A program made the position numbers and the translations under genes. A stretch of DNA of 64,000 bases from Streptomyces sp. NBC_00236 (GTDB lineage Bacteria; Actinomycetota; Actinomycetes; Streptomycetales; Streptomycetaceae), in assembly GCF_036195045.1 (NCBI RefSeq), contig NZ_CP108100.1:5332001-5396000 (forward strand). The letters are read 5' to 3'. Below are positions 46,114 through 54,935 of the stretch, in pieces. The notes beneath the pieces were generated by a model. That model was not told the DNA's origin. It saw only the letters and a list, made by a program, of their open reading frames with translations, and did no database searches. The stretch's first letter is position 1, and each line of letters begins with the position of its first letter.

Positions 46114-47589
46114 ATGCTGCTCGCCGCCAGCCCCCCACCGGTCGAGACGCCACCCCACACCGGTGGACTCCTCCTCCTCATAGACGGGACGGCCGGTCTG
46201 CTGACCGTCGCCGTCCTCGGTATCGCGCTCCTCCTCTTCCTGATCATCAAGGTCAGGCTCCAGCCGTTCGTCGCGCTGCTCGCCGTCTCCATAGCCGTCG
46301 GCCTGGGCGCCGGACTCTCCGTCACCGAGCTCTTCGGCACGGTGCAGAAGTCCGCCGCCGTCTCCGTCATCGAGTCCGGGATGGGCGGCATCCTCGGCCA
46401 TGTCGCGATCATCATCGGCCTCGGTACGATGCTCGGCGCGATCCTCGAAGTCTCCGGCGGAGCCGAGGTGTTGAGCACCCGCCTGCTGAACCTCTTCGGC
46501 GAGAAGCGCGCCCCGCTCGCCATGGGCCTGACCGGCCTGATCTTCGGCATCCCGGTCTTCTTCGACGTCGGCATCTTCGTCCTCGCGCCGATCGTCTACG
46601 CGGCAGCCAAGCGCTCCGGCAAGTCGATCCTGCTCTACTCGATGCCGCTGCTCGCGGGCCTGTCCATGACCCACGCGTTCCTTCCGCCGCACCCCGGCCC
46701 GGTCGCCGCCGCAGGCCTCTTCCACGTCTCGCTCGGCTGGGTCATCCTGATGGGCGCCGTCGTCGGCATCCCGTCCGTCCTGGCCGCCTGGGGCTACGCC
46801 GCCTGGATCGGCAGGCGGATCTTCGTCGAGGTCCCGCAGGACATGGTCGAGGCCGCAGCGGAGGCGAAGGCCGCCGTCGTCGCCGAACAGCGGGCCGCCG
46901 GGGTCACCCCGCACGAGGCCCCCGTAGCGCTCTCCACCGTCCTCGCGATCATCGGCACCCCGCTGGTGCTGATTCTCGCCGCGACGTTCTCCTCCATCGC
47001 GCTCGACCCCTCGACGCCCCGCTCGGTCATCGAGTTCTTCGGCAACCCGTTCGTCGCCCTGACGATCGCGCTGCTGCTCGCGTACTACCTGCTCGGCATC
47101 CGGCGCGGCTGGTCCCGCAAGTCCCTGGAGTCCGTGTCGACCTCGTCCCTCAAGCCGGTCGGCAACATCCTGCTGGTCGTCGGCGCGGGAGGCATCTTCG
47201 GCGCCGTGCTCAAGGGCAGCGGCATCGCGGACGCGCTCGCCGACACCTTCAACGACGTCGGCCTGCCCGTCATCCTGCTCGCCTGGCTCATCTCGGCGGT
47301 CCTGCGCATCGCCCAGGGCTCGGCGACGGTCGCCATCGTCACCACCGCCGGCATCGTGGTCCCGCTCGTCGAGGACCAGGACTTCTCGCAGCCGCACCTG
47401 GCGCTGATCATCATGGCGATCTCGGCCGGTTCGATCATCGCCTCGCACGTCAACGACGGCGGCTTCTGGATGGTGTCGAAGTACTTCGGCATCTCCGAGC
47501 GCGACACCCTGAAGTCCTGGACGGTCCTGGAGACGGTCCTGTCGGTCGCGGGCTTCGTGGTGGCGGCGCTGCTGAGCCTGGTGATCTAG
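46114..47589 (+). CDS. GntP family sugar-acid permease
   Basis: The 491-residue protein has 12-14 hydrophobic helices and the GntP motifs: GMGGILGHVAIIIGLGTMLGAILE, FGIPVFFDVGIFVLAPIVY, PLLAGLSMTHAFLPPHPGP near residue 190, and the C-terminal RIAQGSATVAIVTTAGIV plus SHVNDGGFWMVSKYFG. GntP proteins import gluconate, KDG, D-serine and related acids with protons. In this operon the likely cargo is an aldonic acid such as (N-acetyl)glucosaminate. ATG 46114 follows GGAG at a short distance. Cytoplasmic segment about 230-270 is Ala/Glu-rich. Confidence 0.93.
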   Translation: MLLAASPPPVETPPHTGGLLLLIDGTAGLLTVAVLGIALLLFLIIKVRLQPFVALLAVSIAVGLGAGLSVTELFGTVQKSAAVSVIESGMGGILGHVAIIIGLGTMLGAILEVSGGAEVLSTRLLNLFGEKRAPLAMGLTGLIFGIPVFFDVGIFVLAPIVYAAAKRSGKSILLYSMPLLAGLSMTHAFLPPHPGPVAAAGLFHVSLGWVILMGAVVGIPSVLAAWGYAAWIGRRIFVEVPQDMVEAAAEAKAAVVAEQRAAGVTPHEAPVALSTVLAIIGTPLVLILAATFSSIALDPSTPRSVIEFFGNPFVALTIALLLAYYLLGIRRGWSRKSLESVSTSSLKPVGNILLVVGAGGIFGAVLKGSGIADALADTFNDVGLPVILLAWLISAVLRIAQGSATVAIVTTAGIVVPLVEDQDFSQPHLALIIMAISAGSIIASHVNDGGFWMVSKYFGISERDTLKSWTVLETVLSVAGFVVAALLSLVI

Positions 47590-47590
47590 G

Positions 47591-47619
47591 GCCCGTACTC
47601 ACATCCCCACGGTACGGGC
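47591..47619. terminator. Terminator after the GntP gene
   Basis: An 8-bp stem (GCCCGTAC/GTACGGGC) lies between the GntP stop and the convergent kinase stop. It is shorter than others in the window. Confidence 0.6.
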
Positions 47620-47624
47620 AGCGC

Positions 47625-49997
47625 TCAGGCCGCCGAAGCGCAGATGATGCTCCGGCCCTGGTTCACCTGCCAGTACCAGAACTTCTCACCGCGCCCCGAC
47701 GGGCAGGTCCAGTTCTGGCCCGCCGTCGGGGCCCGGTAGAACCCGGTGATGCGCAGGATCGACTGCCCGGCCACGGGCACGGTCGACGCGTTGCAGCGCC
47801 AGACCACGGTCAGGTCGGCGTTGGTGGCCCCGTTCACGTCCGCGGGGAAGCACTGGCCCACCTGGTAGACCCGGTCGAGGCAGAGCGTCCGGTCGACGCC
47901 GTCGTCACCCGATCTGCTCCACCAGGTGAAGCCCGCCCCCGTATCGCAGGAACTGGAGCCACCGGACCGGGTACTGACACGGTTGACGTGCATGTACGCG
48001 TTCGACGCGCTGCAGCTCACCCGGATCGGCCGACTGGCGCTCATGTCGTCGTGCCCGTCGTTGTACACGTCGAGGCAGTCACCGGCGCGCACGGCGGCGA
48101 ACGCCCGGTCGGTGGCATCCGGGGTGGGGGTCGGTGTGGGAGTGGGTGTGGGCGTCGGATCGTCCGCGGTGTCGCTGTCGCTGTCGGAGTCGTAGCTGCT
48201 GTCGCTGTGGGAATCGGTGTCGGTGTCCGAGCCGGAGTCGTCCGCGCGGGTGTCGCTGTCGTTGTCGGACGATGCCGAGTCGCTGCTGCCCGCACTGGAC
48301 GAACTGCCGCTGATGCCGCCCCTGTTGCCCGTCGTCTCCCAGGGCTGCCAGACCAGCAGCGCGACGACGACGGCCACGGCGGCCAGCCAGCCCAGTGCCG
48401 AGGAGCTCCCCGAGGAGCCGGTCCGAGGAGGCGTCGGACGGGTCGTCGTCGGCCCGGTCGGGGCGGTGCTGGGCGAGGACGTACGCGCCCGGGCGGCACG
48501 GGCCGCCCGGCGGGCGGCCTCCTGCTCGGCCCGCCGTGCCGCCGCGCGCTCGGCCCGCTCCCGCGCCGCGCGCTCGGCCGCTTCCCTTGCGGCGCGCTCA
48601 CGCTCGGCCTGCTCCCGCGCCGCCTGTTCGCGCTGGATCCGTTCCTGTTCGGCGCGCCTCCGCGCACGCTCCTGTTCGGCACGCGCGTGTTCCTGCGCCG
48701 CGCGCTCCCGTTCGCGGCGGGCGCGCTCGGCCTCCTCGCGCTGGGCCGCCTGCCGCTCGGCCTCCAGGCGGGCAGCCTCGGCACGCTCCCGTTCGGCGCG
48801 CTCCTGCTCGGCCTGCTCCGCGCGCTGCCGCTCCGCCAGTTCCGCGAGGGCCGCCATCTCCCGCCGGGTCCGTTCGCGGCGGTCGCGGTCGCGGGCCGCG
48901 CGGGCCTGGCGCTCCGGCGGGTAGATCAGTGTCGGGGGAGGGGGCGGCACCGCGTTCGTGCGCTGGACGAGTGTCGGGGCCGCCGGATTCACCGTCGGCG
49001 GCCTGGGCCGGTTCGTCCGGCTCGTCCTGTCCGGCCGACCCGTCCGGCCCGTTTGACCCGTCCTGTTCGTCCGGCGCTCGTTCGCGAGTTCCAGGCCCTG
49101 GGTCGCGTACGCGCCGATCAGCGCCGTCCACCGCGGCGGCAGCCACCGGGTGCCGCTGTGGGACGCCGGCAGATGGGCCTGGGCCGCGCGGAACCGGGCG
49201 AGCAGGTCGGCGGGCTCGGGCCGTCGTTCCGGGTCGACCGACAGACAGGGCCGGATCGTCGCGACGAGCTCCTTCGGCAGCCCGCCGAGGTCGAGCTCGC
49301 CGCGCTGGACACGGGCCAGCAGCCGCAGCGTGTCGCCGTCTGCGGCGTAGGGCGGCCGCCCGGTGGCGAGCAGGAACAGGGTCGCGCCGAGCGAGTAGAC
49401 GTCGGACGCGGCGGTGGACTCCTCGCCGCGCGCCTGCTCGGGCGAGGTGAAGGCGATCGTGCCGAGGGTGAGACCGGTGAGCGTGAGGTCGCTGGCGTGC
49501 GAGATGCCGAAGTCGATGACCCGGGGGCCGTCCAGCGGCAGCAGCACGTTCTGCGGCTTCACATCGCGGTGGACGATGCCCACTCCGTGCAGCGTGACCA
49601 GGGCCTCCGCGGTGCCGGCGGCTATCCACCTTACGGCCGAGGCCGGCAACACCCCGCAGCTGCGCACCAGTTCGGAGAGCGGGGGAGCGGCGATGTAGTC
49701 GATGGCCATCCACGGCCGCTCCGCCGCCGGGTCGGCGTCCCGCACCCGCGCCGTGTAGGCGCTGGCCACCCGTTGCGCGACCGCCACCTCGCGTGCGAAG
49801 CGCCGCCGGTCGACGTCGCTGACGTTCCCCTCGGCGAGCAGCGTCTTCACGGCGACGAGTCCCCGCCCGCCGCGATCGCCGCCGCGGGCGAGATAGATCC
49901 GTCCCATGCCGCCGGACGCGAGCCGTCCGATCAGCCGGTACGGTCCGAGCGTCGCCGGATCGTCCCCGCCCAGCGCCTGAACCCGCGCCCCGGCCAT
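47625..49997 (-). CDS. Membrane Ser/Thr protein kinase with coiled coil and Ser-Asp-rich outer linker
   Basis: The 790-residue protein begins (ATG 49997 behind GGGGGAG) with a PknB-type kinase domain (about 18-275): GRLASGGMGRIYLARG, catalytic Lys in VAVKTLL, HRDVKPQNVLL, DFGIS and TSPEQARG, so it should be active. A Pro/Arg linker precedes a very long Arg/Glu/Ala coiled coil (about 365-500). One transmembrane helix (about 532-552) is followed by a Ser/Asp-rich stretch (about 560-610) and Thr-Pro repeats, probably a wall-spanning stalk. The outer domain (about 627-790) has six or more Cys residues and a C-terminal W-rich segment (NWTCPSGRGEKFWYWQVNQG). No PASTA repeats are present. The outer domain may sense wall or carbohydrate ligands. 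Confidence 0.9.
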   Translation of the reverse strand: MAGARVQALGGDDPATLGPYRLIGRLASGGMGRIYLARGGDRGGRGLVAVKTLLAEGNVSDVDRRRFAREVAVAQRVASAYTARVRDADPAAERPWMAIDYIAAPPLSELVRSCGVLPASAVRWIAAGTAEALVTLHGVGIVHRDVKPQNVLLPLDGPRVIDFGISHASDLTLTGLTLGTIAFTSPEQARGEESTAASDVYSLGATLFLLATGRPPYAADGDTLRLLARVQRGELDLGGLPKELVATIRPCLSVDPERRPEPADLLARFRAAQAHLPASHSGTRWLPPRWTALIGAYATQGLELANERRTNRTGQTGRTGRPDRTSRTNRPRPPTVNPAAPTLVQRTNAVPPPPPTLIYPPERQARAARDRDRRERTRREMAALAELAERQRAEQAEQERAERERAEAARLEAERQAAQREEAERARRERERAAQEHARAEQERARRRAEQERIQREQAAREQAERERAAREAAERAARERAERAAARRAEQEAARRAARAARARTSSPSTAPTGPTTTRPTPPRTGSSGSSSALGWLAAVAVVVALLVWQPWETTGNRGGISGSSSSAGSSDSASSDNDSDTRADDSGSDTDTDSHSDSSYDSDSDSDTADDPTPTPTPTPTPTPDATDRAFAAVRAGDCLDVYNDGHDDMSASRPIRVSCSASNAYMHVNRVSTRSGGSSSCDTGAGFTWWSRSGDDGVDRTLCLDRVYQVGQCFPADVNGATNADLTVVWRCNASTVPVAGQSILRITGFYRAPTAGQNWTCPSGRGEKFWYWQVNQGRSIICASAA

Positions 49998-50137
49998 GTC
50001 ACTCCCCCTGTCGCACCCCCACCGAGCCCCCCAACCGTGCCACGAGGCCGCCCGAACAGCCATGGAATGCGGCAACTCCCCGACACTCTGTTGCGGGGCC
50101 GGTACATGCCCGGGACGCCCGTCGGACCCCGCACGTG

Positions 50138-50171
50138 CAGCAGCGCCGCCGGGGGAGCGGCGGCGCTGCTG
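50138..50171. terminator. Terminator downstream of the chitinase gene
   Basis: A perfect 13-bp stem with an 8-base loop lies 62 bp beyond the chitinase stop and ahead of the kinase promoter region. Confidence 0.75.
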
Positions 50172-50233
50172 GTCAGTGATGCGTCAGAAGCAACAGGTCT
50201 TGCTCAGCCGTGAGTTGTCGTGTCCAGCGGGGG

Positions 50234-51964
50234 TTACGGAAGGCCGTGGACGTGCGGGCCGACCGCGTTCGACCAGGCGTTGCCCGACGTGGCGTCCCAG
50301 TTGGTCGACCAGGTCATCGCGCCGCGCAGGCCCGGGTAGGTCTTCGACGGCTTGAAGGAACCGCAGCCGGTGCCCTTCGCGAGGCAGTCCAGGGCCGCGT
50401 TCACGACCGAGGGGGCCACGTATCCGCTGCCCGCGCCCCTGGTGGAGGCGGGGACACCGAGACCGACCTGTGACGGGTCGAGGCCGCCCTCCAGCTGGAT
50501 GCACGCCAGCGCGGTGAGGAAGTCCACCGAACCCTGCGAGTAGACCTTGCCGTCGCAGCCGAGCATCGAACCGCTGTTGTAGTACTGCATGTTGACGACG
50601 GTCAGGATGTCCTTGATGTTCAGCGCCGTCTTGAAGTACTCACCCGAGGTGGACTGCATGTCGATGGTCTGCGGAGCCATCGTGATGACGAGGCCGGAGC
50701 CCGCCTTCTGCGACAGCGAGCGCAACGCCTTCGTCATATAGGTGGAGTTGAGGCCGTTCTCCAGGTCGATGTCGACGCCGTTGAAGCCGTACTCCTGGAT
50801 GAGGGAGTAGAGCGAGTTGGCGAAGTTGGTGGCGGAGGCGTCGCTGTTGACCGAGACGGACCCCTTCTCACCGCCGACCGAGATGATGACGTTCTTGCCT
50901 GCCGCCTGCTTCGCCTTGATGTCGGCCTTGAACTGGTCGACGGTGTAGCCGTTCAGGCCCGCCGAGTCCAGGTTGAAGGTGACGGCACCGGGCGTGGCCG
51001 TGGCGTCGGCGAAGGAGACCGCGATGATGTCGTAGTTCGCGGGCACGTCGCTGAGCTTCTGCACGGTCGCGCCGTTGTTGAAGTTCTGCCAGTAGCCGGT
51101 GACCGCGTGCTTGGGCACGGAGGTGCCGGGGTTGGGCTCGCCGCCCCCGGACTTGGCCGTGCGGCCGCTGACGGTGGCGGACTTCACGGACTCGCCGGCC
51201 GCGTTGGTGGCGGTCACCGAGAACTGGTACGCCGTGTCGGCCGCCAGCCCCGTGACCGTCGCCGAGGTCCCGGTGACGGTGGTGGCCTTGGCGCCGTCCT
51301 TGTAGACGGTGTATCCGGTCGCGCCGGACACCGCGTTCCAGGACAGGGCGAGGGAGGAGGGCGTGGCCGTGCCGACGGCCAGACCTGCGGGGGCCGCGGG
51401 GATCGTCGGGCCGGGGTCGGTGCCACCGCCGCCGTCGGGTCCGCTGACCGAGACGTCGTCGACGACATAGGCCGCCTGCCCGTACCAGCCGTGCGTGTAC
51501 ACGGTGACGGAGGTGGTGCTGGGGCCGGTCTTGAAGCTGGTGGAGAGCTGGGTCCAGCTGCTGGAGCCGGGGGTCCAGGTCGACACGTCGGTGGTGCCCG
51601 TTCCGCTCGCGCCCAGGTAGGCGTACCCGCCCTGGACCCAGGAGCTGAGGGCGTACGTCGAGTTCGGCTTCACGGCGACGGTCTGCGTGCACTTGGCGTT
51701 GTCCTGGCCGGCGGGCGTCGCCTTGAGGGCCGCGGTGCCGCCGTGCACGGGGGAAGAGACGGTGGCGCCGGAACCGCCGGAACAGGTCCAGTTGGCGAGG
51801 CCGGACTCGAACCCGGCGTTCTTGGCGACGTTGACGTCGGCGGCCTCGGCGCTGCTGACGAGACCGGTGAGGGTGAGCGCGCCCGCGGCGACGACGGCCA
51901 TGGCGGAGCCGAGGAGCGGGCGGGTGTGACGCCTTCTGTGGCTCGTGGCGGGGGAACGTTCCAC
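50234..51964 (-). CDS. Secreted family 18 chitinase with CBM and FnIII domains
   Basis: The 576-residue preprotein starts at GTG 51964, spaced correctly after GGAGG; upstream ATG extensions lack a signal-like start. After a twin-Arg-containing signal (SHRRRHTRPLLGSAMAVVAAGALTL..., cut after AEA) comes a CBM4/9/16-like jelly roll (about 46-185, NAGFESGLANWTC), then a fibronectin III domain (about 195-280). The GH18 barrel (about 295-575) has ISVGGEKG and the catalytic FNGVDIDLE, whose Glu is the acid/base. It hydrolyses chitin outside the cell to chito-oligosaccharides. The promoter carries the chitin-responsive direct repeats described below. It is transcribed alone. Confidence 0.95.
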   Translation of the reverse strand: MERSPATSHRRRHTRPLLGSAMAVVAAGALTLTGLVSSAEAADVNVAKNAGFESGLANWTCSGGSGATVSSPVHGGTAALKATPAGQDNAKCTQTVAVKPNSTYALSSWVQGGYAYLGASGTGTTDVSTWTPGSSSWTQLSTSFKTGPSTTSVTVYTHGWYGQAAYVVDDVSVSGPDGGGGTDPGPTIPAAPAGLAVGTATPSSLALSWNAVSGATGYTVYKDGAKATTVTGTSATVTGLAADTAYQFSVTATNAAGESVKSATVSGRTAKSGGGEPNPGTSVPKHAVTGYWQNFNNGATVQKLSDVPANYDIIAVSFADATATPGAVTFNLDSAGLNGYTVDQFKADIKAKQAAGKNVIISVGGEKGSVSVNSDASATNFANSLYSLIQEYGFNGVDIDLENGLNSTYMTKALRSLSQKAGSGLVITMAPQTIDMQSTSGEYFKTALNIKDILTVVNMQYYNSGSMLGCDGKVYSQGSVDFLTALACIQLEGGLDPSQVGLGVPASTRGAGSGYVAPSVVNAALDCLAKGTGCGSFKPSKTYPGLRGAMTWSTNWDATSGNAWSNAVGPHVHGLP

Positions 51965-52084
51965 TTGCTGCCTCCGGGGGGAGTCGGGGATGGCGGGGAA
52001 GCGACACGGGGATGCCGGGGGGTGCGGCACAGGGGTGCTGGGGTGTGGAATCGAGGAACGGTGGCCACCGCTGGGCGATAAAGC

Positions 52085-52114
52085 TGGTCCAGACCAATCG
52101 AGTTGTCAAGACCT
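52085..52114 (-). promoter_or_regulatory. Chitinase promoter with direct-repeat (DasR/chitin-response) operator
   Basis: On the minus strand a TTGACA -35 box (52104-52109) overlaps one copy of a 12-bp element (AGGTCTTGACAA, 52103-52114). A second copy (TGGTCTGGACCA, 52085-52096) lies 18 bp further on, between the -35 and -10 positions. The second copy is a TGGTC/GACCA palindrome. This matches the known 12-bp direct repeats of Streptomyces chitinase promoters and the DasR-type consensus. Confidence 0.75.
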
Positions 52115-52673
52115 CTGGCAGGGGCTGGCGGCGAAGAGTGCTGGGAAGAACGCCCCGAAGACCGCTGTGAAGCCCGGTCGGGCGAGGGGTGAGGGGAGTT
52201 GCGTATCGCGGTTCGTTCGCTCACGCGAGGGGGCGATCCACCGGCGCGGGCGCGCGATCCGGGCGCGGGGGCCTGTGTGGGCGGTGCCGCGCCCGGACAC
52301 GGCGGTCTACGCGCATCCGAGGGCCGGAACGTTGCCCGGGCCGAACCCGAAGCGGATGAGGGGGAAGGCGCGTCGAGCGAGTGCGCTCGACGGCGATACG
52401 GTCAGCGGATTGTGAACCGAAACGGCCGGGGCGATCGGCCGACGCCCGCGCAGCCGGCTCAGGACCGAGGCGTTCGGCCGTCTCGCCGGGCGAAGCGAGT
52501 CAGCAGGTGGCACGCCGACTTGATAGGGGGAAGGTCCTGGACGGCGTGTTCGCCTGATCGCTGGCGTGAGTACACAGTCGCCGAGTCACCCAGGACCGCT
52601 CTTGTCTGGTCCGACGTCACTGTACGGCCCGGACGGTGACCGTTCCGCCCGGACGGACGGAGCCCGACGCGAC
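52115..52673. other. Long intergenic region upstream of the chitinase
   Basis: About 560 bases contain no supported gene. Arg/Gly-rich open frames cross it on the plus strand without ribosome sites. No terminator other than the one at 52674 and no repeat family were seen. Confidence 0.5.
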
Positions 52674-52713
52674 CGTACCGCCCGGACCGATTGTCGCCGG
52701 TCCGGGCGGTACG
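52674..52713 (-). terminator. Terminator of the trypsin-fold/VCBS gene
   Basis: A perfect 16-bp stem with an 8-base loop begins 25 bp beyond the stop at 52738. Confidence 0.85.
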
Positions 52714-52737
52714 CGGATCATCTGTGGGGCCGAGGGC

Positions 52738-54309
52738 TCAGGACCCTGCGGGCCACAGAGTGGTGCCGAGGGCGAGGGCGCCGGTGCCGTCTCCCCGATA
52801 CAGGCTGAAGTTGTTTTTGGGGTACATGACCGGACCCGTCAGGTACCAGTAGCCGACCAGGTCGCCCTTGCCGTCACCGTTGAAGTCACCACCGGCTATG
52901 GCTTCCATGGCACTCCAGCTGTTGTCGTGCCACATCTGCCGGGCCGGGGCGAAGGAACCGCTCGTGTTGGCGGCATACAGGTCGAGCCTTCCGGTGGAAT
53001 TGACCGCCGCGATGTCGTCCCGGCCGTCGGCGTTGAAGTCCGCGGTGGCGAAGTGTGTCTTGCCACCCCACGTGCTGTCGTGCCACATGTTCCGCTTGTC
53101 ACCGGTGAGAGCGCCGCTGGGGCCGGAGGTGTAGGCGTACAGCGAGCCGTCTTCCCAGACGGAGATCAGGCCGTCGCGCCCGGAGGCGTCGGCCTTGTAG
53201 CGGGCGATGTGCCGCACGGCCTTCCAGCTGGTGTCCTTCCACATCGGAATTCGGGTACCGAGGTAACCATTCGCGGAGCCGGGGTAGAGATAGAACTGAC
53301 CGTCGCTCGACATTGCGGCCACATCGCCACGGCCGTCACCGTTGAAGTCACCCCCGATGATCCTGGAGAAGGTTTTCCACGTTCCGTCCTTCCACAGGGG
53401 CCGACCGTATTCGAGGGCCCCGCCGGGTCCGGTGTAGAACGCGTGCAGGGTGCCGTCGGTCAGCACTGCGGCGACATCGGTGCGGCCGTCACCGTTGAAG
53501 TCGGCGGAGGTGACGGTCTTGGTGGTCAAGTGGGCCACGTTGGTCAGGCGGGTCTGCCGTATCCAGGAGTCGACGTTGTCGATGCGGGTGTCTACGGCAC
53601 CGTCACGGGTCTCGTCGGAGTTGTAGCAGCCGGCCCCCCAGGACCGGGAGTGAATGCCCACCAGCTCCGGTGTTCCGTCCGCCTTCATGCGGAAGGTGGG
53701 GCCACCGGCGTCGCCCTTGCAGATGCCCGCGGTGTCCGCTGCCGTGCCGCTCAGGGAGAGGGTGGTCTCGTCAACGGCTGTGAGGGTGGGCGTGGCGGTG
53801 TGAGCGGCGTCCGTCACCCATTGCGTCTTCGTACGTCCATAACCGGTGACCCGGATGTCCTCACCAACCGTCACAGGGGTGGAGGCGACCGCGATCGGGG
53901 CAACTTGAAACGCGGGGTCGTTGGAGAAGGGCGTCATCGAGTACAGGCGGACCATGGCCAGGTCACGGTCCGGGTGGGGAACGACTGAAGCGGCCGTGAC
54001 CGGTAGGGGCACGGTTGACGGCCCACCCGCAGTGACCGTTATTCCGTCCGGCACGTACCCGGATGGAATCTGGCCGGTCCCGTCGGCGAAACAGCTGGCG
54101 GCTGTCAGGACCCACACCGGGTCCACCAGCGCTCCCGAGCAGCTGCGCTCGCCGTTCGCGATGTCGAGCTTGACGGTGAAGGCGTAGTCACCGGTCTTGA
54201 CCGTGTCGCCACTGATCGCGACCGCGGGGGCGGAGGAGAGCAGGCAGGCGGCCACAGAGGTCGTGAGCAGGCCGATCGTCCACGAGGTACGCGGATTTCT
54301 TTTGGGCAC
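52738..54309 (-). CDS. Secreted trypsin-fold pseudoprotease with VCBS/FG-GAP repeats
   Basis: The 523-residue preprotein starts at GTG 54309 behind AAGGA and has a signal peptide (cleavage near AVA-IS, about residue 30). The first half is an S1 trypsin fold, but the usual TAAHC is TAASC (His replaced by Ser) and the usual GDSGGP is GDAGGP (catalytic Ser replaced by Ala); only the Asp (RDLAMVRL) remains. It should therefore not be a classical serine protease. From about residue 260 it carries VCBS/FG-GAP blade repeats (SADFNGDGRTDVAAV, GGDFNGDGRGDVAAM, TADFNADGRDDIAAV, GGDFNGDGKGDLVGY) with calcium-binding loops forming a propeller. Binding rather than cleavage is likely. Confidence 0.9.
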   Translation of the reverse strand: MPKRNPRTSWTIGLLTTSVAACLLSSAPAVAISGDTVKTGDYAFTVKLDIANGERSCSGALVDPVWVLTAASCFADGTGQIPSGYVPDGITVTAGGPSTVPLPVTAASVVPHPDRDLAMVRLYSMTPFSNDPAFQVAPIAVASTPVTVGEDIRVTGYGRTKTQWVTDAAHTATPTLTAVDETTLSLSGTAADTAGICKGDAGGPTFRMKADGTPELVGIHSRSWGAGCYNSDETRDGAVDTRIDNVDSWIRQTRLTNVAHLTTKTVTSADFNGDGRTDVAAVLTDGTLHAFYTGPGGALEYGRPLWKDGTWKTFSRIIGGDFNGDGRGDVAAMSSDGQFYLYPGSANGYLGTRIPMWKDTSWKAVRHIARYKADASGRDGLISVWEDGSLYAYTSGPSGALTGDKRNMWHDSTWGGKTHFATADFNADGRDDIAAVNSTGRLDLYAANTSGSFAPARQMWHDNSWSAMEAIAGGDFNGDGKGDLVGYWYLTGPVMYPKNNFSLYRGDGTGALALGTTLWPAGS

Positions 54310-54425
54310 GATTTTCCTTGACTGATTCAGAAGGCGAGGGGCCGCGCAGGACAGATGTGCGCGCCTGTGCGGCAAGCGGGCAGTCGGGAGCGCGGCGTTC
54401 CCGGGATCGCTAGGTGCGTTCGGGG

Positions 54426-54935
54426 TCAGCCGGTGACGCGGATCTCGACGAGCACGGACTGGGCGCCGCCGACGGTGCCCTCACCGACGGACTCGAAGCC
54501 GCCTTCGGGCAGGTCGATCGTGGCCGTCTGGCCATTGGCGGTGAGGTCGGCGCTTATGGGGTGATCCGCAGCTTCCAGAGCGAACACCCGGGGAAGCGAG
54601 AGGGTGATGAAGCCCGTCGCGGCCGTGGCCCGGAAGCAGTAGGTGCCGGCGCGGCCCACCGTGTCGTCCTTGACGGTCAGGACTCTGATCTGCTCGGCCG
54701 CAGGGTCGCAATCGGCCAGCAGGACATGTCCGTCGCCCTTCTTCAGTTCGATTCCCTTGGTCGCGAGGATCTTCGCGGCGCCGGGGTACGAGAAGTCCTC
54801 CACGGCGGAGGGCGGCATATCCTCAGCGGCTTGCTGGGCGGGCTCACCGGCGGCAAAGGCCAGGGGTATTCCGGCCCCCGCCACGAGTGCGCACACGGCT
54901 GCGGCAATCAGTGTTCTACGGGTGCGATGGGCCAC
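54426..54935 (-). CDS. Small secreted protein of unknown function
   Basis: The 169-residue preprotein starts at GTG 54935, preceded by AAGGA. It has a signal peptide (VAHRTRRTLIAAAVCALVAGAGIPLAFA) and a beta-rich mature part of about 140 residues. That part holds two Cys residues (LLADCD and TYCFRATAATGF), probably one disulfide. The segment EDFSYPGAAKILATKGIELKKGDGHVLLADC is reminiscent of actinobacterial secreted proteins encoded beside ALF-repeat or deaminase-type toxins. Here it is divergent from the ALF-repeat toxin gene. Its task, perhaps a chaperone or co-secreted factor, is a guess. Confidence 0.72.
   Translation of the reverse strand: MAHRTRRTLIAAAVCALVAGAGIPLAFAAGEPAQQAAEDMPPSAVEDFSYPGAAKILATKGIELKKGDGHVLLADCDPAAEQIRVLTVKDDTVGRAGTYCFRATAATGFITLSLPRVFALEAADHPISADLTANGQTATIDLPEGGFESVGEGTVGGAQSVLVEIRVTG

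Noticed and set aside
48110..48170. Simple repeat array encoding alternating Thr-Pro
   Set aside because: It is an in-frame low-complexity stalk of the kinase, not an independent repeat element.
51965..52737. Plus-strand genes in the long gap upstream of the chitinase
   Set aside because: The open frames are Arg/Gly/Pro-rich shadows without ribosome sites or homology-like motifs.
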